DNA of 64,000 nt from Reticulitermes speratus (lineage: Eukaryota > Arthropoda > Insecta > Blattodea > Rhinotermitidae): positions 27,330,908 to 27,394,907 of the forward strand of contig JAJKFL010000003.1 of NCBI GenBank assembly GCA_021186555.1, read 5' to 3'. The stretch's first letter is position 1, and every line of letters starts with the position of its first letter. Below the pieces are notes generated by a model, which did no database searches, was not told where the DNA came from, and was given only the letters and a program-made list of their open reading frames with translations. Below are positions 55,392 to 64,000 of the stretch, piece after piece. A program made the position numbers and the translations under genes.

Positions 55392-55720
55392 ATACGCTCT
55401 CTTAAAATGAAACGTGATGCTATTTACTGGTTATTTAAATAGCTCAGACTATATGATAAGAATCGACCAATAGGATGACTTCTGAAGCCTGAAGACTGCG
55501 TAGGCTGGGAATATACTAGTCTGTTGCCCGATCTTGCACAGGACGCAGGTCAGGGTAAAGTTTCCTTCAGATACGCACATAAGAAGCCTGTTACTTAAAA
55601 TCCAGTTTCTTCCCCACACAGAACACAGTACGCCTCTAACACAAAGACCAGTCTGTTGATAATGTTTAGGGAAATTATCGCTGTTGACTGTGAGAATCAT
55701 ACGAAATATAAGCACACTGC
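55392..55720. other. No recognisable gene or element
   Basis: No supported feature. Confidence 0.5.
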
Positions 55721-55724
55721 GTAT

Positions 55725-55900
55725 AGCAGGTGGTGGTCTAAACAGTTAGTGAGTAGTGAATCAGGAAAGAAGTGGAAGGAAACGATTGTGGCATATTATA
55801 GTACTGTACCAAAATTTGCCTGGAGGGACTAAAGAAAGCCACTAAAATCCTCAGTAATGACTGTCGAGCCGAATTTTGAAAATGAGACGTTCAGCATGCG
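55725..55900. repeat. Old SINE-like repeat
   Basis: GGAAAGAAGTGGAAGGAAAC, CCAAAATTTGCCTGGAGGG and AAAGCCACTAAAATCC match the family at 2917, 36477 and 52040. Confidence 0.5.
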
Positions 55901-56703
55901 AGGCAGTAGTACCTAGTCGTGCACGTCTTCCGGAAAAATTCTTCACGAGACCTTCTGGTATAGTTTTGCATTGTCCGGTCGTCCGTAATACCACTATCAG
56001 TCAGTATCGTGTGGCCGGCCACATTACCACCGACAGCTGACGTCAGCAGATCGACATCTAGGCTTATCAGTGTTACTCACAAACACGACTGACATCTGCT
56101 GTAGATGACGTCACAACTTCAAATCATTAAAATCCAAACTCTGTTCTGAATGTGCACTTTGTAAGCGAGAGGTCTCTTCCACGGTCGGAAAAGATAACAG
56201 ATTCCAGTACAAACCATGCTTTTCTACATTACAACTAAATATGACAAAACTGAATATTATTTGATATATAAATGACCATAACAAACACAGGACCTTCACG
56301 TTATGCATCGTTTCTGTTAGTTCACATGTCAGTGACGTTAGGATGTAAGAAATTAATTCGTATGTAGGGAGAAGTCTGTGTCGTGCCATGATGTTAGTAG
56401 CCAGCTCTGTGGTACTCAAACTGTGGTCGTTCGGGGTATGACACCCAGTTGTGGTGTGGTGCATGGACTGATTTGACAACCTCAAATGTTAAACAAGTTT
56501 TATGATTTGATATGATGGGGTGACGATGAAGAGAATAAAAACTATCACGTTAAACTTTCAACGGGACATTGCACAAGACTTTACTGTAACGTAAAATAAG
56601 CCTTGCTATGCATATATTCCGCTTAATAACATGTCAACCGACTGACAGAATTTAATGAAACTTGGTAGCAAAATTATGTCATTAATGGCCCTACACCTAT
56701 TCG
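55901..56703. other. No recognisable gene or element
   Basis: A minus-strand frame of 124 codons (56485-56111) shows no known motif. Confidence 0.5.
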
Positions 56704-56962
56704 TAATTATTGTTAAGTCACCAACTAAATGCACTATTTATTTAAAAAAAAACACTATATGGTTCCTTAAAAACACGTCTATACTTTGGTCATGACCAAT
56801 TTATAGACGTGTTTTTATACAAGCAAGTTTTCTGACACCCCTGAATATGGCTTCATGAAGAAGCCGAAACATATGTAGGGTGTTTACCAAAATATTTTAA
56901 GGAACCATATAGTGTTTTTTAAAATAAATAGCGCATTCAGTTGGTGACTTAATAATAATTGT
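56704..56962. mobile_element. Foldback FB-9 with hammerhead-like motif and nested hairpins
   Basis: Outer arms 56714-56770 and 56896-56952 (TAAGTCACCAACTAAATGCA and its complement) are nearly exact reverse complements. TAATTATTGT and TAATAATTGT flank them (8 of 10), a possible target duplication. Inside, 56768-56783 and 56802-56817 form a perfect 16-bp hairpin whose loop contains the palindrome TTGGTCATGACCAA. The plus strand then reads ACACCC, CTGAATA, T, GGCTTC, ATGAA, GAAGCC, GAAACATATGTA, GGGTGT (56835-56883). Confidence 0.92.
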
Positions 56963-58809
56963 GAAAAATGCACGGTGATTTTAGAATAAAGTACCTGTTC
57001 GTACTTTTAAATTTCCTACCACCAATAATATGAAAGTATGAAACGGCTAATATTTGAAGTGTAAGGATACTAGCGTAATATTTTGTGGTAATGTCTTAAA
57101 CATATGCAACATTTAATAACAATTTTATTTTGTAAAATGAATTACACAAGCCGGTCTCGTGATGTTTATATAAGCTTTTGGTTTGGTAGTGATAAGTAAT
57201 GAAAGGACATCAGACCTGTGAACTGTGGAGTTAATGAGCCGGAACTATATTGCACCATTACACTGTGTTCATTTGGAGTAAAATAAGGAAGGTAAAGTTT
57301 GCAGCTACGTAACAATAAAACTTGTAAGAGGACACGAACAAACGACGATAATTCTGGCGATAGTCTTTCAGCTTCATTGCCTCGGATGTCAGCAGCGTTT
57401 AAACTTCCCATATATTAAATATTTCGTAACAGTTTGTCTCCCTTTCTGCTGCAAATTAGCTTCATGGGTTGCAATGGCGAATTATCACATCCGCTGCCAA
57501 AACCGGGAGGGACAAGGGAAATCATTACGCAACAACAACGTCCCAGCCTATGCAGAGCTCACTCAATCATTAACCGAAATTTCGTTGCTGGGGAAGGATG
57601 CACAAAAGAAGATTGAAGGTGAACAACATTGATATGCAGTATGCTGCAATAAATTTAATGACACATCTAAAACAGTGTCAGGTTTACGAAATACATTATA
57701 CACCGCGGTGTAGGAAATGTAACGCAGAGGACGGGAAGATGAAAGAACCACTTGCAGCCTACTAAATTAACTACCTAAGTATAATTGACTTTTACACATT
57801 TGTTAATTTTACTGCTCGCCTGTTGATTTTAGTACCAATTCTTCGCTATCCTTTTGCATATTCCTATCATACACCTAATGATATTAATTAAGCACCTTCT
57901 TATGGCCAAGTAGATATGAGTTTTGTACGATAAATGATGCAAAATATGTTTTATCATTTAAATTATTCATAAGGTTCGTGTATACGATTTTGGTGTATTA
58001 GTATTGGCTTGGGGTGGGAAAAGAGGTGTAGAAGTACGAGTTTGTGAAGTGTGAACTTACAGAGGGGTCGAAACACTTACGCTGCGTCCATGCATAGTGG
58101 ATTAAAATTCCTAGCGTTTGCCTGAAGGATCTGCCTGATTTGGTGTATATACTCTTGCGTGTTACGAAGTGGATGTACGATTTGGCTTAGATCTGCAAAT
58201 AAATCACTTATATTTTGAAATACCTTTTTTTCAGTACAGGCTAAAGATTTCTGCGGTGTGCCTCAGTAACCTGTATTGAACGCAGGGATGTTGTCTTACA
58301 ACAACAATTCCGTCCACTTCTCTCTGTACGCCACTTGGCTATCTTTCTTTCCAAGTCACTATTAAGCGGCCTTCCTCTAGTTCCATGCAGGTCCGTCGTG
58401 ATAAATTAATATTCGGACAACTGCCAAAAAATATGTCGCCTGTTATAGAACCTGAAGGTTCATTGCCAGGCGGGAGAGACACCAGCGACAGTACGTTACT
58501 TTGGTCCTGAGGTTGTGTGCAGTAATAAACTTTGGATAAAACATTCAACTTTTGTTAAGGTGATACTTGGGTAGAACGTAAAGTAACAAATTGAGCATAA
58601 CCAATATTTTCTTTACATTGCTGTCTGATGACGATAACTAACGAAGCAGCGGAAGTAGGCATGTAAAATTTGGGAGATAGATCATCAGCGCTCCCATGCA
58701 TTAGGATTATATTTTGTGGAAAATGTGAATAAACCAATAATTGTGGGTAACTACCGTTTTTTATTTACAGACTGAACAAAAAATATACACCCAAACCCAC
58801 AGACGGTGA
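56963..58809. other. No recognisable gene or element
   Basis: No frame longer than about 80 codons and no repeat shared with the window. Confidence 0.5.
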
Positions 58810-60918
58810 ATTTACAGCACATTCATTCATTCTTTAGTCTGTATTACGACAGGTCCGTAGCCTCTTCCAAAGCGAGTTCTCCACAGAGTAAAATCTAGTG
58901 CTTCCTTTTTCAATTTCCAGTATCTACTCTTTTCCTTAAGGTCATCCAGTAGCTGCTTACGCTTTCTTCCTCGTCTATCCGTCATTTCTATCCTTCCTTC
59001 TAACTTTCCTTCAATCACGTGTTTTAGAAGGCAGTTTCTACGCAATATGTGACCAATCCAGTTAGCCTTTCTTCTTTTTATTGTATGTAGGATAATCCTC
59101 TCCTTTTTGACTCTGTATAATACTTCTTCATTTCTCACACGATTGGTCCAAATGATCTTCTCCATTCTTCTCCAGCACAACATTTCAAAACTTTCCAGGT
59201 ACTTCTTATCTACTTTCCGAAGTGTCCACTTTTCAGCACCATACAAAGCTATGTCCCAAATGTGACATTTTACTAGTTTCTTCTTTAAATTTAAGTCCGG
59301 TTTGCTGGTGAAAAGATTCTTCTTCTTGTTGAATGCTGCTTTTGCCATGGCAATTCTGGATTTAATTTCACGTGTACACCTTGCATCATTTGTTAGCATG
59401 CTACCCAAATAATTGAAATATTCCACATTCTCCAATTGCTTTTGATCTATCATAATCTTAATTGGGGCTGGTTGCTTTGAGATTCTCATTACCTTAGTTC
59501 TTTCAACATTCATTTCCATTCCATAGCTTCTTCCAATTTCACTTAGTCTATCAATCATGCCCTGTAGCACCTTTTCTTCCCTAGCCAGTAGCACAAGGTC
59601 ATATGCATATTTCACAGTGCGAATTACTTGTCCTCCTATTTTGAAGTCTCCAAACCCTTCAAGAGCTTCCTTGGTAAGGTATTCGCTGAATAAGTTGAAC
59701 AGAATCGGCGACAAACAGCAACCTTGTCTAACTCCTCTTCCAGTCTTCATACTTCTCGTCTGCCCTTGGTCCAGTCGTATTTCCATACTCTGTTCCATGT
59801 ACAGTTTGCGGATCAATCTTCTTTCGCGCCAGTCTATTTCAATTACCTTTAGGATCTGCATTAATTTGGTCCAGTTGACACGGTCAAATGCCTTCTGCTA
59901 GTCTATGAAGCTAGCACACAGCCCTCATCTATGTCCAAGGTTCGTTCTGATATTCTCAGCATCCCAACTGCATCCCTAGTTCCTTTTCCTCTTCTAAATC
60001 CAAACTGATCTTCTCCAAGTGCATCCTCCGTCTTCCTTTCAATCCTTCTTCTAATTATGCTCGCTACTATCTTTGCTGCATGAGCGATGATGCTGATTAT
60101 GCGATGGTCGCTGCATTTCGTAGCTTTGGGCTTCTTTAAGGCAATCATTGTAACTTCAATGAAATCTCTGGGCCACTCTCTAGTTACATATATGCTGTTG
60201 ATCAGCTGTGTAATTAGTTTGAGACCATCTTCTCCCAACAATTTGAGTACATCCCCAGGTACATCATCATCCCCTGTAGTCTTCTTATCCCTCATCTCCT
60301 TGATAGCTTTTTCCACTTCCTTCTGCAAAATATAAGGGCCTTTCTCGTCTTCAACTACTTCAGCTTCAGTTTCGACTTCTAGGTGTTCTGGTCGATTAGC
60401 TCGATCGTAGAACTCTGTAATATAATTCTCCCAAATTTGCAGTAGTCGTCTCTGATCTATTATTATATTCGATTGAGAGTCTTCGATGCCAATGTTTTGA
60501 ATCCCATGGTTTTCTTTCCAACATAGTTCCTTTTTGTTCGTGTACGTTAAATCATAACTTCATCTTCTTTGAAATTCTATGATCTCGTCGCATATGCTCT
60601 TACGATATTCCTTCTTGGCGTTATCCGCGGCTCTTTTAAATTCGTTCCTCAGTCTTCTTTAGTTCTTCCTTCCTTCTTCGTTGTTGACATTCTTCCATTT
60701 CCTTCGTTCATCCATTTTACTTATAATCTCCTGTGTAATCCACGGCTTTCTTGCTCTTCTCTCGACTTTTCCAACCAAATCACTCATAGTATCTAACACA
60801 CATTTCTTGATATTGTTCCACTGCACTTCCACGTTCCCACTTTCACATTTGATTGCACCAAGTTTTCCTTCTAGACTATCTTGTACTTCCTGTCGTTGAG
60901 CATACAGCTTCTCCAAAT
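58810..60918 (-). pseudogene. LINE reverse transcriptase (RTE/CR1-type), inactive
   Basis: On the minus strand, 60934-60659 gives a region upstream of the reverse transcriptase (ARKPWITQEIISKMDERRK). After a broken stretch the fingers follow (VEKAIKEMRDKKTTGDDDVP, ITQLINSIYVTREWP, then a degraded SDHRIISIIAHAAKI and EDQFGFRRGKGTRDA). Block A is IDxQKAFDRVNW, with a stop in place of W after a frame change near 59905. The main frame from 59861 has GRGVRQGCCLSPILFN, and then VKYAYDLVLLA where YADD is expected, so the second catalytic aspartate region is changed to YAYD. The C-terminus has WIGHILRRN and WRTRFGRGYGPVV. A short GAAT repeat at 58817-58830 forms the 3' tail. The clade is uncertain. 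Confidence 0.88.
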
Positions 60919-60919
60919 T

Positions 60920-61558
60920 CACAGCGCAATGCAAGAAAAAGATATATGATCATAGGCCTTCTGAAGCATGCTTTCCGAGTTACGGCCTCCTTAAATATTA
61001 AAGAAAATGCTCGCATTGTCTACCTTGAGCTTCAACGCAGACATTGCACGTCTGAAAACTGATTGATTCGCTGGGAAATTCCAGGCGTGGTGAGAATAAT
61101 CTCAAACCTGTTCTGTGCACGTTGTTCCAAGACCTGGAAGTCACTGAAATCTGCAGATGTCCCCAGAGATAAAAGTCTAAGTAATTTGAATAAGGGGAAA
61201 GAGTAGGCCATTCTTTTGGTCCACTTTGTCAGATCCATTGTCCCGGAAACACGTTTTTCAAGAATTCCCAAACTGCAAGAAGAAAATGTCATGCATGAAC
61301 CATAAGTGAATCCTAGTCTGCAGATTCACGTCTTGCAAGAGCTCTGGAAGTTCTTCTTGTAGGAAATCGTGGTAAACAGCCCCAGTCAGGCGTGGTGGAA
61401 GGAAGTATGGTCTCTCAAGTCTGTCTCATGAATTACCTGCATGGAAGCTCAAGGTGGCCAATTAGAACATTTTCTTTAATCGTAAGGAGGCCGTAACACG
61501 GAAACCACGCTTCAGAAGGCCTATGTTCATATAACGTTTTTTGTTGTATTGTGGTGTA
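60920..61558. mobile_element. IS630/Tc1-like foldback made of two outward-facing 3' ends
   Basis: Arms at about 60920-61010 and 61470-61558 are reverse complements (CATAGGCCTTCTGAAGC, GTTACGGCCTCCTTA, TTAAAGAAAATG). The left arm is the 3' end of a minus-strand transposase relic. The right arm also carries, on the plus strand, the last codons of the same gene (EAQGGQLEHFL, stop, near 61445-61483). The element thus has two 3' ends facing outward and no 5' end. Confidence 0.85.
61005..61420 (-). pseudogene. IS630/Tc1-like transposase, C-terminal half
   Basis: On the minus strand: PYFLPPRLTGAVYHDFLQEE, LPELLQDVNLQTRIHLWFMH, D, then a damaged stretch, FLKNVFPGQWI (stop) Q, a degraded counterpart of WP.RSPDLNPLDF (LSPYSNYLDFYLWGHL) and NRFEIILTTPGISQRI, ending in VEAQGRQCEHFL. 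The W-F-MHD and LDFYLWGHL blocks carry the second and third catalytic positions of this DDE family. The first catalytic block is absent. It is the same transposase type as the N-terminal fragment at 37.3 kb, though not the same copy. Confidence 0.82.
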
Positions 61559-62070
61559 GATTTACCTAGTGCAATTGTTGGTTGATAAGTGTTTTCTATT
61601 ACCTTCTGTAGGTTTGGCCGTGCATTGTTCATACACTCCATATACAAAAAAATACGTGAAATAATTTTATGGAAGAATTTAAGAACACTTAATTTAAAAA
61701 CACATGCTCTTATGACACTTTGATTTGCAAATTTTCTTAATATTTTCCAACCGCTTAAGTTTTACTTGCAATGCCCCTTGCAAAAACATTTTTTATAACC
61801 TTGACCACGTGCGAGTAAAAGTGGCAATTTTTTTAGCATATTCCCTTAAAGATAATTCTTCATGTGGCGCATCTTGAATGGTTATTATCTTTTCTTTGCA
61901 AATGATACTTTGGTTCTTGGTATACAGCTAAGCATGTATTCCACGTTTGGTTCCTCAATTACAGAATTATTTTCAGCTGCTAAAATGAGTACCAAAGTAT
62001 TGTGTGAGTCACCTCTACCTCCATCCACGCCAGGAATACGTAGTCTCACATTACGGTCTGTTTTAACCAA
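61559..62070. other. No recognisable gene or element
   Basis: AT-rich sequence with no supported feature. Confidence 0.5.
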
Positions 62071-62387
62071 TAGGAAAATACCTGGCGGCCGGGGTGGCGT
62101 AGTCGGTATAGCGACTCGCTATGAGCTGGATGGTGCGGAGTTCGAACCCCGGTGAGGCGAGATTTTCCGGACCCATCCAGACCGGTCCCGAGGCCCACCC
62201 AGCCTCCTATAAAATGAATACCGGGTACCTTTCCGGGGGGTAAAGCGGCCGAGGCGTGGCGGTGTCCACCCACCACCCTCTAGCGCCGGAGATGAGTATG
62301 GGTAGAGCTACACATCAGATGATCGGTGTATACAGCTACCTCCACTCTGTGCCTGCGTGGCATCTAACGGCAGAGCTTTAGGAAAAT
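62071..62387 (+). mobile_element. SINE-B, full length with duplication
   Basis: Head GGGGTGGCGTAGTCGGTATA, B-box AGTTCGAACCCC and body TTTTCCGGACCCATCCAGAC, GGTAAAGCGGCCGAGGCGTG, GTGCCTGCGTGGCATCTAA. TAGGAAAAT occurs at 62071-62079 and 62379-62387. This is the best-preserved SINE-B in the window and serves as reference for the copies at 1.5, 31.0 and 32.0 kb. Confidence 0.92.
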
Positions 62388-64000
62388 TTACTGTTTTTTC
62401 ACTTTCTCTGCTTATTCTTCGTGACTTATTTTTATTGTTTTACGCTTTCTTTATCCTTTTTTTATAAACAGAAAAGACACGATAAGTTTTCTATCACCTT
62501 TTATCCTTTTCTTTCTCATTAACATTACTCTTGTCGACCGCTTTTTGAAAGTTTTCTATTTATCATCGTCATCATCATAACCGCTTGCTTCCTCTTGGAA
62601 ATTCCTATTGTTGTCATGCTACTGTTGCAAGTTGACTACTACATTACTGTTGGCTTGCTGTTACGAAATGTCCATGTGCTTCATAATTTCAGTATTTATT
62701 TTACTAGTGTCTGCCATTTGTAGTCCTCTTAAGTATTCTTAATAACTGTTTGCACTCTTCTTTACTGTAAATTCGAACTAGCTTTATCAGGAAGACACGA
62801 TATTTTGAGACTTGCTAACTGAGCACGGCTTCACAATGGTTGCTGTTTGTCTCTGTATGGCAAGCTCTGTTTTTCATAATTTGTACAAAATGCACAATTT
62901 CACTCCACTTGCGCATGCGGTTGGTTTTCAGTGTCTTGTCTGACACTCTAGGTTTTCCGTGCACAGTTTCCAATTTTTCGAAGAGTGAGCAAACTTTTAA
63001 CTCTGTCAGCACACTAACGCCCGTTATCACTTTCCAGAACAGAGGTGTTCCTCAAAGCAGCAAATATATCCAATGAAAAAGAACGACATCTTCGGGTTGT
63101 ATTGTTTTCACCAGAGGCAGGTGCATATACTTAGACAAGTGATCTTGACGCACAAGAATAAATCTAAATTCCCCAGCTGCTTGTTACTGCGTATCAATCA
63201 TATCCACTTGGCATCTGGAATTCATTTATTTAAACACCATAGGCGTGACGACTAGCTGTTTTAGGAACCTTTCACTTCTTATTACATGTTTCACAAAATA
63301 TTTAGTAACCATAATGCACTCAACAGTGATACTCTTTTATCTTTTCTGCAGTTCTTTCAAAACCCAATTTTTTTCCTCCGTGTGCAACGGTCAAATGAGT
63401 TACGAGTAATAAGCTGAGATCTTCATTTGAAACATAGCACCGTACACACGAGCTGCCTCCCCTGAGAGTATGTTAGCACTTCTCGCAACTTCCTACCTTA
63501 AGTACGACATAGCCTTCGCCCTATTTAACACCTCAGAATAACTTTCTTTGTCAAGAAAATACAATTATTACATTTGTGCTTCGGTTAGGTTGCTGTACGT
63601 ACAAACGTTCTTTCATAACATGTAGGGCATCCATATTTGCCACCATATGTTGTCAACAGTAGGCAACACGAGCTGCAACTCAGTCACCCTTTGTATTTGT
63701 TGAGACACGACAGCAGAAAGGCTAGTTTTCTGTGATATGATCCATGCGACACTTCTTTAAAATTACACATTATCGGCAGAAATGCAACGAAACTAGAAAT
63801 AGGTCACTGCACTTGATAAGGCAGGGCAAAAAGGTTAACATTAGAAGATATGTTTTTGGATACGACACTTTTTTAATGCGTGAATGCTTAGGGAATACTG
63901 AACAAAGCTGGTACAGAGAAACGTATGTTTTTATTACATTTACCAATAGACGAAATTTTCTCACAGTAAGAGTTAATAATAATTATTTTCACGAGATCTC
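62388..64000. other. No recognisable gene or element
   Basis: AT-rich to the end of the window. Short overlapping frames occur on both strands; an ATC-type repeat near 62562-62578 is the only simple repeat. Confidence 0.5.

Noticed and set aside
1-64000. Bacterial operons, CRISPR arrays, prophage or viral insertions
   Set aside because: No ribosome-binding sites with dense same-strand genes, no regularly spaced repeats with unique spacers, and no LTR pairs or viral-type proteins were seen.

Overview
The window looks like repeat-rich, gene-poor nuclear DNA of an insect. I could not support any intact host gene, rRNA, functional tRNA, CRISPR array or bacterial-type operon. Nearly every recognisable piece is a transposable element or its relic: tRNA-derived SINEs, non-LTR retrotransposon (LINE) remains, DNA transposons of five superfamilies (mariner, an IS630/Tc1-like type, piggyBac, hAT, pogo/Tigger) and a large set of foldback elements. 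The mixture, and tRNA-SINEs of a type I remember from predicted proteins of cockroaches and termites, suggest Blattodea; this is inference from memory, not a database result.

Layout. 0-10 kb: a leucine-tRNA-like SINE (SINE-A) with target-site duplication, a second SINE (SINE-B) split by a small hAT element, foldbacks at 4.77-5.26, 5.83-6.59 and 8.44-8.69 kb, and an inverted SINE-A pair at 9.1-10.0 kb. 10-20 kb: a half foldback (11.4 kb), a decayed piggyBac transposase (13.9-15.2 kb), a composite SINE-A and a perfect hairpin inside an ACTAT-rich repeat (18.0-18.5 kb), and a full SINE-E (19.1 kb). 20-32 kb: SINE-D relics, two related hAT MITEs (21.65 and 22.61 kb), a hAT element carrying both a 22-bp tandem array and a nested SINE-A (23.7-24.5 kb), a foldback carrying another SINE-A (25.5-26.2 kb), an internally deleted hAT (27.7-28.2 kb) and a Tigger-like element (30.2-30.6 kb). 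32-48 kb: LINE tails, another foldback, SINEs, a transposase fragment (37.3 kb), a nearly intact mariner inserted in a LINE 3' end (39.9-41.9 kb), and hAT relics (43.3-45.2 kb). 48-64 kb: foldbacks at 48.0, 49.2, 50.6, 51.5 and 56.7 kb, a LINE with frameshifts (54.0-55.3 kb), a second LINE with an altered active site (58.8-60.9 kb), an inverted IS630-like foldback (60.9-61.6 kb) and a full SINE-B (62.1 kb).

The most interesting signal is a motif shared by most of the foldbacks: CTGANGA, then T, a 5-6 bp stem, GAAAC, a tiny palindrome (ACATGT or ACATATGT), then A, with the flanks pairing across the whole motif. This is the layout of a type I hammerhead ribozyme with a minimal stem III. Such motifs are known from Penelope-like retroelements. 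One extra U between the core and stem II departs from the textbook consensus. The motif usually lies in both arms of the foldback, so each element would carry it on both strands.

No element here is clearly able to move by itself. The mariner is the closest: it has both terminal repeats, a TA duplication, all three catalytic aspartates and only one visible frameshift.
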